From Kribbella steppae (lineage in GTDB: Bacteria; Actinomycetota; Actinomycetes; Propionibacteriales; Kribbellaceae): 64,000 nt of DNA. The stretch is from the NCBI RefSeq assembly GCF_004342025.1, contig NZ_SLWN01000011.1:1-64000 (forward strand), written 5' to 3'. Shown piece by piece: positions 25,081-34,168 of the stretch. The notes below the pieces were generated by a model. The model ran no database searches and was not told the origin of the DNA. It saw only the letters and a program-made list of their open reading frames with translations. Numbering within the stretch: the stretch's first letter is position 1; each line of letters opens with the position of its first letter. Position numbers and translations under genes: made by a program.

Positions 25081-25872
25081 ATGGCCAGGACGCCGAGCGG
25101 TTCCAGCAAGGACGACCCGACCACGGACAGCACTGTCACGGACCAGACCGCCACGGATCAGACCGTGACCGAGCTGCCCGACGGTCCGGCCGACGCGACC
25201 GGCCTGACGCCGCGCCAACGCCGGGTCCTGGACGTCATCCGCGATTCGGTGGACCGCCGCGGCTACCCGCCGTCGATGCGCGAGATCGGTGAGCGGGTCG
25301 GCCTGACCAGCTCGTCGTCGGTGTCGCACCAGCTCCGCGTGCTGGAGCAGAAGGGCCTGCTCCGCCGCGACCCGAACCGCCCGCGCGCGATCGAGGTCCG
25401 CTACCCGGGCGAGGTCGACGCCGCGGCACGCCGGGCCGCGCTCGGTTCGGTGCGACAGACGACGTACGACGAAACCGGTGCGGGCGATGTGCACGCGGCC
25501 GCGGCGTACGTGCCGGTGGTCGGCCGGATCGCCGCCGGTGGGCCGATCCTGGCCGAGCAGGAGATCGAAGAGGTCTTCCCGCTGCCGAAGGCCATGGTCG
25601 GCGAGGGCACGCTGTTCATGCTCCGGGTCAAGGGTGAGTCGATGATCGAGGCGGCGATCTGCGACGGCGACTGGGTCGTGGTGCGGCAGCAGCCGACCGC
25701 GGAGAACGGTGACATCGTCGCTGCGATGATCGACGGCGACGCGACGGTGAAGACGTTCAAGAAGACCAAGACCGAGATCCTGCTGCTACCACATAACCCG
25801 GCGTTCGAGCCGATCGACGGCAAGGACGCCATCATTCTCGGAAAGGTCGTAACAGTTCTGCGCCGAGTCTGA
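25081..25872 (+). CDS. lexA: LexA repressor
   Basis: 263 residues. The winged helix is LTPRQRRVLDVIRDSVDRRG followed by YPPSMREIGERVGLTSSSSV. The self-cleavage Ala-Gly bond is in GRIAAGGPILAEQEIEEVFP, and the Ser/Lys dyad is in KGESMIEAAI and DATVKTFKK. It represses SOS genes until RecA filaments trigger cleavage. The ATG at 25081 has GAGGAG upstream. The open frame to 24958 would cover the promoter and SOS box and is rejected. Before the core there is a variable 40-residue N-terminus containing a short repeat (TVTDQTATDQTVTE). It is divergent from the LysM gene. Confidence 0.96.
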   Translation: MARTPSGSSKDDPTTDSTVTDQTATDQTVTELPDGPADATGLTPRQRRVLDVIRDSVDRRGYPPSMREIGERVGLTSSSSVSHQLRVLEQKGLLRRDPNRPRAIEVRYPGEVDAAARRAALGSVRQTTYDETGAGDVHAAAAYVPVVGRIAAGGPILAEQEIEEVFPLPKAMVGEGTLFMLRVKGESMIEAAICDGDWVVVRQQPTAENGDIVAAMIDGDATVKTFKKTKTEILLLPHNPAFEPIDGKDAIILGKVVTVLRRV

Positions 25873-25920
25873 CATCTCAGACGACGCGCGAAGTCGGGCG
25901 TGTCGTGTCAGCATTGAGTC

Positions 25921-26430
25921 ATGACGACTGTCTATGACTTCAGCGCCCGGCGGATCGAAGGCAATGAACAGTCTCTTGCCGATTTCCGCGACCAGGTGCT
26001 CCTGGTGGTGAACACCGCGTCACAGTGTAGCCAAACTCCGCAGTACACCGGACTACAGAAGCTCTACAAGGCATATCGCCGGCAGGGCTTCTCGGTGCTT
26101 GGCTTCCCCTGCGACCAGTTCGGCCACCAGGAGCCTGGTGACGAGAACGAGATCGCGAACTTCTGCTCGACGATCTATCACGTCACGTTCCCGATGTTCG
26201 CCAAGATCGATGTCAACGGGTCGAAGGCGCTTCCGCTGTACAACTGGCTGAAGCGTGAGCAGGGCGGCCTGCTGGGCGGACGGATCAAGTGGAACTTCAC
26301 CAAGTTCCTGATCGGGCGGGATGGCGGGGTGATCGCACGGTACGCGCCGACCCATTCCCCCGAGAAATTGGCCGACAAGATCGAGGCGGCGCTCGCGATT
26401 CCCGCACCATCGCGGGAAGCGAACGACTGA
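25921..26430 (+). CDS. Glutathione peroxidase-family thiol peroxidase
   Basis: 169 residues with a thioredoxin fold. The peroxidatic Cys is in VVNTASQCSQTPQYTGLQKL, the resolving-type Cys in LGFPCDQFGHQEPGDENEI, and the conserved Trp-Asn in IKWNFTKFLIGRDG. The active residue is cysteine, not selenocysteine, so as in most bacteria it is expected to be thioredoxin-dependent. It reduces peroxides in the cytoplasm. It lies 48 bases after lexA on the same strand; whether it belongs to the SOS unit cannot be told, but no terminator separates them. Confidence 0.92.
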   Translation: MTTVYDFSARRIEGNEQSLADFRDQVLLVVNTASQCSQTPQYTGLQKLYKAYRRQGFSVLGFPCDQFGHQEPGDENEIANFCSTIYHVTFPMFAKIDVNGSKALPLYNWLKREQGGLLGGRIKWNFTKFLIGRDGGVIARYAPTHSPEKLADKIEAALAIPAPSREAND

Positions 26431-26662
26431 CTCACCCCGCGGATTCGATGCCGGCGATTCCGCACGAGGCAGTTACTGACGTGAGAAGCACCAGAGTTCA
26501 TCTCGGCGTTGCCTGAAATCCGCGCTGAAATGAGACACCTGAACATCATCCGTCGCAGCGCCGCACCATTCGCCCCGCATTCCGAACATTCGCCGCGCCG
26601 ACCGTGTCTGTCCTTTCTCCAGGCGCACGAGAACATTCCCGTGCATTCGCACAGGCGTCCGA

Positions 26663-27643
26663 TCAGTCGCGGTCGACGAGGACTGCTTCCGGGTTGACGT
26701 CGAGGCGGAGGCCGCGCCAGACGGGGTGGCGGAGGCGGGCGTCGGCGGCCCAACCGGAGTAGGTGACCTCGGCGACCAGAGCGGGATCGAGCCAGTGGGC
26801 CCGGCGGCGGTCGGAGGTGGGGATGGTCGAGGGGTCGAAGGGTGGCTGGTCGATCTCCAGACCGGCCAGTTCGGCGCTGAGCAGGTCGAGGGTGGCGAAG
26901 TCGAGGCCGGAGCCGACCTTGCCGATCAGGACGAGTTCGCCACCTGGCTCGGTGTAGGCGCCGCAGTAGAAGGAGCCGATCTTCCCGGTCCGGTTGCCCT
27001 CCCCCGGATGCCAGCCGCACAGGATCACATCACGCGTCTTCACCGGCTTGACCTTGATCCAGTCGGCGCTACGACGGCCGGCCAGATACCGCGACTTCCG
27101 GCGTTTCGCGACCACACCCTCGAGCCCGGTCGACGCGGACAACTCCAGCGCCGCGTCACCGTCGTCGTACGCGGGTGGTGTCTCCCAGAACGGGTCGCCG
27201 ATCTCCAGCGAGTCGAGCAGCCCGCGGCGCTCGTCGTACGTTGCCTCCAGCAACCACTTGCCGTCGAAGCGGAGCAGGTCGAAAAGCCGTACGGAGACAG
27301 GCACCTCGGTGATCAGGTGACGCAGCTGGCGCGGATCGCGCACATGCATCCGCCGCTGTAGGAGGCCGAATGACGGCGCCCCGTCCTCGTCCAGGGTAAC
27401 GATCTCCCCGTCCAGTACGGCGGGCAGCCGCAGACCCGGCGCTTCGGCCAGACCGATCAGCTCGGGATAGCCGCCGGACACATCGCGACTGTTGCGCGAC
27501 CACAGTCGGCAGACGCCGTCGTCCACCTCGGCGATGACCCGGATGCCGTCCCACTTCATCTCGTACGACCAGCCCGCCCCCGACGGCATCTCGCCCAGCG
27601 CGGCCATCATCGGCAGCACCGGTGGACTGGTCGCCGGACTCAT
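26663..27643 (-). CDS. ATP-dependent DNA ligase, LigC/LigD-like
   Basis: 326 residues. The nucleotidyltransferase motif I KWDGIR carries the adenylated lysine (YEMKWDGIRVIAEVDDG). Motif III/IIIa is seen in RLFDLLRFDGKWLLEATYDE, motif IV in LEGVVAKRRKSRYLAGRRS and motif V in DWIKVKPV. An OB-fold domain follows (KIGSFYCGAYTEPGGELVLI). There is no polymerase or nuclease domain, so it is a stand-alone ligase of the kind that serves non-homologous end joining or base-excision repair. Its ATG overlaps the helicase stop (ATGA), linking the two genes in one operon. Confidence 0.9.
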   Translation of the reverse strand: MSPATSPPVLPMMAALGEMPSGAGWSYEMKWDGIRVIAEVDDGVCRLWSRNSRDVSGGYPELIGLAEAPGLRLPAVLDGEIVTLDEDGAPSFGLLQRRMHVRDPRQLRHLITEVPVSVRLFDLLRFDGKWLLEATYDERRGLLDSLEIGDPFWETPPAYDDGDAALELSASTGLEGVVAKRRKSRYLAGRRSADWIKVKPVKTRDVILCGWHPGEGNRTGKIGSFYCGAYTEPGGELVLIGKVGSGLDFATLDLLSAELAGLEIDQPPFDPSTIPTSDRRRAHWLDPALVAEVTYSGWAADARLRHPVWRGLRLDVNPEAVLVDRD

Positions 27644-29637
27644 GACGACTGCAACCGCTTGAGGGCGCCGAGCACCTTTTCACGATCGGCGGTGGGCCAC
27701 ATCGGGGGCAAGGAGGCGCGCAGGAAGGCGCCGTACCGCTGGGTGACGATGCGGGGGTCGAGGATGGCGACCACGCCGCGGTCGCTACTGCGGCGGATCA
27801 ACCGGCCGGTCCCCTGGGCGAGCAGCAGCGCGGCGTGGGTCGCGGCGACCGCCATGAATCCGTTCCCGCCGGCCTCGTCGACGGCGCGCTGACGGGCGGC
27901 CATCAACGGCTCGTCCGGACGCGGGAACGGAACCCGGTCGATGATCACCAGGTTGCAGGTCGAGCCCGGTACGTCGATGCCTTGCCACAGCGAAAGCGTG
28001 CCGAACAGCGACGTCTCGGGCTCGTCGACGAACTCGCGGGCCAACTCCCCCAGTTGCGCATCGCCCTGGCACAGCACCTTCAGATCGGTCGCCTCCCGCA
28101 CCGCGGCCGTCGCCGCCTCGGCCGCCCGGCGGGACGAGAACAACCCCAGCGTCCGGCCGCCCGCGGCGGTCACCAGATCGATGATCTCGTCGAACTGCTT
28201 CTGCCCCAGTCCATCGCGATGCGGCGGCGGCAGATGCTTGGCGACGTACAGGATGGCCTGCTTCTCGTACTCGAACGGTGAGCCGACGTCGAGGCCACGC
28301 CACGGCAGCGGCCCGGTCTCCGACGAGGAATCGACGTCCGGCATCTCGTCGTCGTCGGCGAGTTTGTCCGACGGCCGCAGACCCACCTGCCGGGCGATCG
28401 AGTCGAAGTCACCGCCGAGGCTGAGCGTCGCGGAGGTCAGTATGGCCGTCCGGTCCTTCAGCACGAGCTCGCGCAGCAGGCCGGCCACTGTCAGCGGGGC
28501 GATCCGGAGCTCGCGACCGAAGCGGTCGCGGTCGACCATCCAGACGACGTCGGCGTCGCTCAGCGCGGCGACGCGTTCGGATACGTCGAAGATCTCCTTG
28601 ACCGCACCCTTCGACTGCCGTTTGGCGCCGTCCGGGTCGTCGTCCTTGTCATCGGTCTTCTTGTTGAGGTCGGAGTACAGCGAGCGGGCGGCGTCGCGGA
28701 CCAGCGCGGCCGCCTCGAGCACCGGACCGTTCGAGGCCTCGATCCGCCCTTCTCGCGTCCCGTCCAGCGCGGCACGCAGCGCGTCCGAGGCGTCGATCAG
28801 GTCGTCGGCTTTGTCGTCGTCGACGAACCGGCGAGTCCGCTTCGCGGCCCGCTCGACCATCTGCGGCGAGAGCTCGTCACCCGCGGCGCCGGTCACCCGG
28901 GCCGGTAGCTCGTGCGCCTCGTCGACGATGATCACGTCGTGCTCCGGCAGGACCGTGCGGTTCTCGAAGGCGTCGATCGACAGCAGCGCGTGGTTCGTGA
29001 TGACGATGTCGGACTTGCGGGCCTGCTCCTTGGCCTTCTCGGCGAAGCATTCCTCGCCGTACGGGCACTTCTGCGCGCCGAGGCACTCGCGGGCCGCGAT
29101 CGCGACCTGCTGCCAGGCCTGGTACTGATGCGAGGGCGCGTGGTCGCGGTCGCCGGCCTCGCCGTCGAGCAACTGCTGCTCGGCCCAGTCGCGCAGCTCC
29201 AGCACCTGCTGGCCGATCTGGCCGGGTGGCGGCACGTCGATGAGCATGCCGTCGTCGTCCGGCGCGCCCTCACGGATGCGGTGCAGGCAGGCGTAGTTGT
29301 TGCGGCCCTTCTGGATCGCGTACGTCGGTCTGCGCGGCAGCAACTTCTCCGTTGCATCCAGCAGCGCGGGTACGTCGCGATCGACTAGCTGAGACTGGAG
29401 CGCCAGCGTCGCGGTGGAGACGACGACGCGTCGGTCCTCGATCGCATGCACGAGCGCGGGAACGAGGTAGCCGAGCGACTTACCGGTGCCGGTGCCCGCC
29501 TGGACGAGGAGGTGAGAACCGTCGTGCATGGAGGTGTTGACGGCCTCGGCCATCTCCACCTGACCAGGCCGGGTCTGACCGTTGATACCGGAAACAGCGG
29601 CTTCGAGCAGTTCGCGTACGTCGACTCCCACCGCCAC
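27640..29637 (-). CDS. DinG/XPD-type ATP-dependent helicase
   Basis: 665 residues, superfamily 2. Walker A is VQAGTGTGKSLGYLVPALVH near residue 42, and the DEAH box is IIVDEAHELPARV. Four cysteines for the 4Fe-4S cluster lie between motifs Ia and II (NYACLHR, then ECLGAQKCPYGEECF). The second RecA fold includes LFGTLSLWQGIDVPGSTCNL and motif VI AQGTGRLIRRSSDRG. These 5'-3' helicases unwind forked, R-loop and damaged substrates. An acidic insert (NKKTDDKDDDPDGAKRQSKG) interrupts the arch region. It is first in the helicase-ligase operon. Confidence 0.92.
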   Translation of the reverse strand: MAVGVDVRELLEAAVSGINGQTRPGQVEMAEAVNTSMHDGSHLLVQAGTGTGKSLGYLVPALVHAIEDRRVVVSTATLALQSQLVDRDVPALLDATEKLLPRRPTYAIQKGRNNYACLHRIREGAPDDDGMLIDVPPPGQIGQQVLELRDWAEQQLLDGEAGDRDHAPSHQYQAWQQVAIAARECLGAQKCPYGEECFAEKAKEQARKSDIVITNHALLSIDAFENRTVLPEHDVIIVDEAHELPARVTGAAGDELSPQMVERAAKRTRRFVDDDKADDLIDASDALRAALDGTREGRIEASNGPVLEAAALVRDAARSLYSDLNKKTDDKDDDPDGAKRQSKGAVKEIFDVSERVAALSDADVVWMVDRDRFGRELRIAPLTVAGLLRELVLKDRTAILTSATLSLGGDFDSIARQVGLRPSDKLADDDEMPDVDSSSETGPLPWRGLDVGSPFEYEKQAILYVAKHLPPPHRDGLGQKQFDEIIDLVTAAGGRTLGLFSSRRAAEAATAAVREATDLKVLCQGDAQLGELAREFVDEPETSLFGTLSLWQGIDVPGSTCNLVIIDRVPFPRPDEPLMAARQRAVDEAGGNGFMAVAATHAALLLAQGTGRLIRRSSDRGVVAILDPRIVTQRYGAFLRASLPPMWPTADREKVLGALKRLQSS

Positions 29638-29700
29638 ACCCTAGCCCGCGCGGACGACAGTTTTCCGGTCCGGCAGGCAGGGTGTGGATAACCGCTGGGC

Positions 29701-32001
29701 TCAGACCACGGCGCCGCGGTCCGGCTGCGCGTCCCGGTCCACCTGCGGACGCTTCGGACGCGGTGGCGGCGCCGGGTAGCGGCGCTCCAACTCGAGCAGC
29801 AGCGGGGCCGCGGTGAGGTTCGACGAGTAGGTGCCGACCAGGATGCCCAGCAACAGTGCGAGCGCGAAGTCGGCCAGCGAGTCGCCACCGAGGAACAGCA
29901 ACGCGCCCAGGATGAACAGCGTCGAGATACCGGTGTTGATGGTTCGCGGCAACACGTTCACGATCGCGGTGTCGATGACCGGGCCGAGGTTCTCGGTCGA
30001 GCGCGCACTGCGCGTCTCCCGGATCCGGTCGAAGACCACGACGGAGTCGTTCACCGTGTAACCGATGATCGTCAGAATCGCGGCCAGGAAGATGCCGTCG
30101 ATCGGTTTGCCGGTCCAGGCGAACACGCCGATCACGACCGCGACGTTCTGCAGCAGGGCAAGTACGGCGCCCGCACCGAAGGTCCACCGGAATCGCGCGG
30201 CCAGGTAGAGCAGCTGTGCCAGCAGGGCGATGCCGAGCGCGATCAGACCCTTGTTGCGCAGCTCGCTGCCCAGCGACGGACCGATGCTCTCGTTCCGGAT
30301 CAGTTCGGTCCCGCCGCCGATCCGGGAGATCGACTCGCGGATCTTCTCCGCCTCGTCGTCGGTGATCGTCCCGGTCCGCACGGTGATGTCGTCGGCGCCG
30401 GAGGCCTGGACCACCGCGTTCGGGTACCCGGCCTCGGCGACCGCGGCGCGGGCCTGGTCCGGCGTGATCTGCTGCGCGGTGCTCACCTCGAGCAACCGCC
30501 CACCGGTGAACTCGATTCCGAGGTTCAACCCGCGCACGAAGACACCCGCGAGGGCGATGACGATCGCCACGGCGGTGATCAGCAGCCAGCGACGGCTGTG
30601 CTGCATCAGACTGGGCCGCCGCGCCTCCAGCCAGGTCCGGACCCGGCCGTGGCCGGCGATACCGCTGATCCCCGGACGCTTCATGACGAACTTGCGGGAG
30701 ACGACGAACTCCGCCAGGACGCGGGTCACCACCAGGGCGGACAGCATCGACGCGATGACACCGATGCTCAACGTGACGCCGAAGCCGCGGACCGGCCCGG
30801 CGGCCAGGAAGAACAGCAGACCGGCGGCCAGCAGGGTGGTGATGTTCGAGTCGGCGATCGCGGACAGCGCGTTCTGGAAGCCGCTGCGCAGTGATCGCGC
30901 CAATCCGTCCGTGCGGCCTTCGAGGTAGTCCTCGCGGGCTCGTTCGAAGACCAGGACGTTCGCATCGACCGCCATACCGATGGCGAGCACGAAACCGGCC
31001 AGACCGGGCAGGGTGAGTGTCGCTCCGAGTGCGGTCAGAGCGGCGTACGACATACCGGAGTAGGCGATCAGGCCGAGGACGGCCGTCAGGCCGACCAGGC
31101 GGTAGACCAGGATGATGAACAGTGCGGTCAGCGACAGGCCGATGATCGCGGCCGTTGCACTGGCCTGGATGGCGTCCTTGCCGAGCGACGGGCCGACGGT
31201 GCGCTGGTCGATCACCTCGACCGGGACCGGGAGCGAACCGCCCTCGATCAGCGCGGCCAAGTCCTTGGCCTCAGCCTCGGTGAAGGTGCCGCTGATCGTG
31301 CTGCTGCCGCCGGTCAGGCCGACGTTGCAGAGCTGGTTGCCGCCGTTCGGGTCCACTTGCGGGGCGCTGATCACCTCGTTGTCGAGCACGATCGCGATCA
31401 TCCGCGGCGGGGTGTTGACCGGCTGGCAGGCGGCCTTGCCGGTGATGTTCGACCAGATCTTGCCGCCGTCACCCTTGAAGTTCAGCTCGACGAACCAGCC
31501 CTGGGCGACCTGCTGCGGGTCGAGCCTGCCCTCGGCGCTACCGATCATCTCGCCGGTCATGGCCGGCTTGGCCAGCCGCAGGAACCCCTGGCCGTCCTCG
31601 GGCGGCAGGTACAGCTCGCCGGCGGCCGGTTTGGCCGGCTTCGCGGCGACCTGGTCGAGCACCTCGTGGAAGGTGAGTTGCGCGGTCTTGCCGATCACCT
31701 TCGCGGCCTCGCGCGGGTCCTGGACGCCGGGCAGTTCGACGATGATCCGGTTCTCGCCCTGGCGGGTCACGGTCGGCTCGCTCACGCCGAGGGCGTCGAT
31801 CCGGCGGTGCAGCACGGTGGTCGCCTGGTCGGTGGTCTCCTTGTTCGCCTTGACCGTCGGGGAGTCCTTCGCCTCCAGCACGATCTGCGTCCCGCCGCGC
31901 AAGTCGAGCCCGAGCTTGGGCGAGGCCGTCAGGACGACGTACGTCGACAGGGCCAGGACGACGAGCGCGAGCAGCGCACGGACGAGGGACGACCGGTTCA
32001 C
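29701..32001 (-). CDS. secDF: Fused protein translocase subunit SecDF
   Basis: 766 residues from a GTG at 32001 with GGAGG four bases upstream. The SecD half comprises membrane helix 1, LDLRGGTQIVLEAKD, the periplasmic P1 domain, then five helices including the VDANVLVFERAREDYLEGR motif. A linker (near residue 430) leads to the SecF half with GLNLGIEFTGGRLLEV and the matching TVNDSVVVFDRIRETRS motif. The complex uses the proton gradient to complete export of proteins through SecYEG. Most actinobacteria encode separate secD and secF near ruv and yajC; this fused stand-alone version is probably a second copy, as in Streptomyces. It is followed by a secreted-protease region. Confidence 0.93.
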   Translation of the reverse strand: MNRSSLVRALLALVVLALSTYVVLTASPKLGLDLRGGTQIVLEAKDSPTVKANKETTDQATTVLHRRIDALGVSEPTVTRQGENRIIVELPGVQDPREAAKVIGKTAQLTFHEVLDQVAAKPAKPAAGELYLPPEDGQGFLRLAKPAMTGEMIGSAEGRLDPQQVAQGWFVELNFKGDGGKIWSNITGKAACQPVNTPPRMIAIVLDNEVISAPQVDPNGGNQLCNVGLTGGSSTISGTFTEAEAKDLAALIEGGSLPVPVEVIDQRTVGPSLGKDAIQASATAAIIGLSLTALFIILVYRLVGLTAVLGLIAYSGMSYAALTALGATLTLPGLAGFVLAIGMAVDANVLVFERAREDYLEGRTDGLARSLRSGFQNALSAIADSNITTLLAAGLLFFLAAGPVRGFGVTLSIGVIASMLSALVVTRVLAEFVVSRKFVMKRPGISGIAGHGRVRTWLEARRPSLMQHSRRWLLITAVAIVIALAGVFVRGLNLGIEFTGGRLLEVSTAQQITPDQARAAVAEAGYPNAVVQASGADDITVRTGTITDDEAEKIRESISRIGGGTELIRNESIGPSLGSELRNKGLIALGIALLAQLLYLAARFRWTFGAGAVLALLQNVAVVIGVFAWTGKPIDGIFLAAILTIIGYTVNDSVVVFDRIRETRSARSTENLGPVIDTAIVNVLPRTINTGISTLFILGALLFLGGDSLADFALALLLGILVGTYSSNLTAAPLLLELERRYPAPPPRPKRPQVDRDAQPDRGAVV

Positions 32002-32145
32002 AAAGCCTCCGGAGCTGGGCACCCGACGTACGGGCGTCGTGATAAGAGCACACCACGCTCGACGTGGAACGCACAGTGTATGAAGCCATTCAAGCGCACC
32101 ACGGCGGCAAGGGAGTGCCATGGCATCAGGTCGCAACCGAACTGA

Positions 32146-32175
32146 TTGACGCGTCAGGTGAGCACGCCCTAACTT
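32146..32175 (+). promoter_or_regulatory. Putative subtilase promoter
   Basis: TTGACG (32146-32151) and TAACTT (32170-32175) are separated by 18 bases, resembling a housekeeping promoter. It lies 89 to 118 bases upstream of the subtilase GTG, in the divergent gap with secDF. No operator-like repeat is evident. Confidence 0.4.
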
Positions 32176-32263
32176 CTCAGCACCCGCGTTCCGTAGTCGC
32201 CTGCGGACCGACGGTGATCACCCCTTCCGCCCCGGTGGGTGATGAGTTCCCTGAGGAGGAACA

Positions 32264-33457
32264 GTGCCCGTAATCAGACGCCGCATCAGTCTGGCCCTCG
32301 CCGCCGCCATCGTGCCGGCCTTAGCCCTGGCCGCCGCCGGCAGTGCCGGCGCCGCGCCCGTCCCCGAACCGTCGGCGCGGATCGTCCCGGTCCAGCTCGC
32401 CAAGGCCGAGACCGGCGTGAGCGCGGTCAAGGACACCTATATCGTCGAACTGAAGAAGGGCATCCGGCTGAAGAGCGGGCTCGGCATCGCGCCGCAGCGC
32501 CAGTTCAGTACGGCGGTCAACGGGTTCAGCGCCAAGCTCACCCCGGCCCAGCTCGCCGACCTGCAGAAGAGCCCGGACGTGGTCGCGATCTCGCAGGACG
32601 TCTACGTGCAGAACGTGCTCGACACGACCCAGACCAACCCGCCGTCATGGGGGATCGACCGGATCGACGAGCGCAACCTGCCGCTGTCGAACTCGTTCAC
32701 CTACACCCGGACCGGCTCCGGCGTGCACGCGTACATCATCGACTCCGGCGTCGACCCGTCGCACCCGAACTTCGGCGGCCGGGCCAGCTTCGACTTCAAC
32801 GGCATCGACTCCAACAACACCGACTGCAACGGTCACGGCACCCACGTGGCCGGCACCATCGGCTCCACGTCGTACGGCATTGCCAAGAGCGCCCGGCTGC
32901 ACGGTGTGAAGTGGCTGAACTGCAGCGGCGGCGGTACGGCGTCGTCCGCGATCGCAGCGGTCGACTGGGTGACTCGCAACGCGGTGAAGCCCGCAGTGGC
33001 CAACGCGTCGTGGAACTTCAGCGCGAACACCACGCTGGAGAACTCGCTGCGTGCCATGATCAACTCCGGCGTGTTCCTGGCCGCGTCGGCCGGCAACACC
33101 GGCGCCAACTCGTGTGACCGGCTGCCGCGCAAGATCTCGACCGCACTGGTTGTCGCTGCCTCCACGAGCACCGACGCACGGGCGTCGTACTCCAGCACCG
33201 GGTCCTGCGTGGACATCTACGCACCGGGCTCGGCGATCGTGTCCACGCTGCCCGGTAACACCACCGGGTCCTACAACGGCACGTCGATGGCCACGCCGCA
33301 CGTAGCGGGTGTCGCGGCTCTCTACCTGCAGACGAGCCCGTCTGCGAGCCCGGCCACGGTGAAGTCGTACATCGAGTCCAACGCCACGCCCAACGTGATC
33401 AGCGGTGGCTCGACCGGCAGCACTGTGAACCGCCTGCTCTACTCGAACGGCCTGTAG
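32264..33457 (+). CDS. Secreted subtilisin-like serine protease (S8, proteinase K group)
   Basis: 397 residues from a GTG with GAGGAGGA upstream. Order of parts: signal peptide (ending near AGSAGAA), inhibitor I9 propeptide (DTYIVELKKGIRLKSGLGIA to VVAISQDVYV), then the catalytic domain. The triad is Asp in YIIDSGVDPSHPNF, His in NGHGTHVAGTIGS and Ser in NGTSMATPHVAGVAALYLQ; the oxyanion Asn is in ASAGNTGANSC. The proteinase K/aqualysin subgroup is supported by the propeptide type and cysteine positions. No C-terminal binding domain. It is exported and autoactivated, for nutrient proteolysis. It converges on a response regulator gene with a shared terminator. Confidence 0.94.
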   Translation: MPVIRRRISLALAAAIVPALALAAAGSAGAAPVPEPSARIVPVQLAKAETGVSAVKDTYIVELKKGIRLKSGLGIAPQRQFSTAVNGFSAKLTPAQLADLQKSPDVVAISQDVYVQNVLDTTQTNPPSWGIDRIDERNLPLSNSFTYTRTGSGVHAYIIDSGVDPSHPNFGGRASFDFNGIDSNNTDCNGHGTHVAGTIGSTSYGIAKSARLHGVKWLNCSGGGTASSAIAAVDWVTRNAVKPAVANASWNFSANTTLENSLRAMINSGVFLAASAGNTGANSCDRLPRKISTALVVAASTSTDARASYSSTGSCVDIYAPGSAIVSTLPGNTTGSYNGTSMATPHVAGVAALYLQTSPSASPATVKSYIESNATPNVISGGSTGSTVNRLLYSNGL

Positions 33458-33464
33458 TTCACGG

Positions 33465-33499
33465 GACGACGCCCCCGGGGTCTACTCGGGGGCGTCGTC
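33465..33499. terminator. Bidirectional terminator, subtilase / response regulator
   Basis: A perfect 12-bp inverted repeat GACGACGCCCCC / GGGGGCGTCGTC (33465-33476 and 33488-33499) around an 11-base loop. The right arm lies inside the last codons of the convergent response-regulator gene (stop at 33482), so the hairpin overlaps coding sequence. Confidence 0.7.
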
Positions 33500-34120
33500 G
33501 ATCCCGTGCTCGATCGCGTACCGGACCAGCTCGGCCCGGTTGTGCAGCTGCAGCTTCCGCAGTGTGTTCTGTACGTGGTTCTCGACCGTCCGGTGCGACA
33601 GCACCAACCGGGTAGCGATCTGCCGGGCGGTCAGCCCGCGTGCGACGAGCCGGAGCACCTCTGTCTCCCGGTCAGTCAGCTTCGGCACCTCAGGCCCGGA
33701 CCCGAGGCGCCGGTACTCCCCCAGCAACAGTCCGGCCAGTCCGGCGCTGAACACGGCGTCGCCTTCCGCAGTACGTCGTACGGCGTCGTCGAACTCGTCC
33801 AGCGACGCCGACTTCACCAGATACCCCGACGCCCCGTTCTTCACCGCGGCCAGTACGTCGTCCTGCTCGGCGCTGGCCGACAACACCAGCACCCGCGTGT
33901 CCGGCAGCTCTGTGGTGATCTCCCGGGTCGCGTCGACACCAGAGCCGTCGCCCAGCTGCAGGTCCATCACCACTACGTCCGGCCGGGTCGCCAGGGCGAT
34001 CTTCACCGCACCCGACACGTCGGATGCTGTCGCGCAGACGTCGTACCCGCGGCTGCCCAGATCCCGAGCCACGCCCTCGCGCCACATCGGATGGTCGTCG
34101 ACGATCATCACCCTGGTCAT
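33482..34120 (-). CDS. NarL/FixJ-family response regulator (MacR-like)
   Basis: 212 residues from ATG 34120. The receiver has the acidic pocket VMIVDDH, phospho-acceptor Asp in VVVMDLQLGDGSG, the conserved Ser/Thr in VLVLSAS and Lys in GYLVKSAS. The C-terminal LuxR-type helix-turn-helix is LTDRETEVLRLVARGLTARQ, then IATRLVLSHRTVENHVQNTL. It pairs with the kinase just upstream. An alternative ATG at 34129, supplied by the 42-base element, would add MGP. The regulator probably controls one or both flanking secreted protease genes, which is inference from position. Confidence 0.93.
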   Translation of the reverse strand: MTRVMIVDDHPMWREGVARDLGSRGYDVCATASDVSGAVKIALATRPDVVVMDLQLGDGSGVDATREITTELPDTRVLVLSASAEQDDVLAAVKNGASGYLVKSASLDEFDDAVRRTAEGDAVFSAGLAGLLLGEYRRLGSGPEVPKLTDRETEVLRLVARGLTARQIATRLVLSHRTVENHVQNTLRKLQLHNRAELVRYAIEHGIDDAPE

Positions 34121-34126
34121 GGGACC

Positions 34127-34168
34127 CATGACCCGCCGCGCCGGGGGCGCGGCATCAATACAGTCATG
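34127..34168 (-). repeat. 42-bp structured intergenic element, copy 2
   Basis: Same length and orientation as copy 1 at 15735-15776. The outer arms CATGAC/GTCATG and inner arms GCCGCGCC/GGCGCGGC are both perfect here, with a GGG loop. Differences from copy 1 are at element positions 19 (loop), 24 (G-C instead of G-T pair) and 36 (unpaired side loop). The TGA of the kinase gene is again at positions 38-40, and an in-frame ATG of the response regulator at positions 1-3. Confidence 0.85.
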
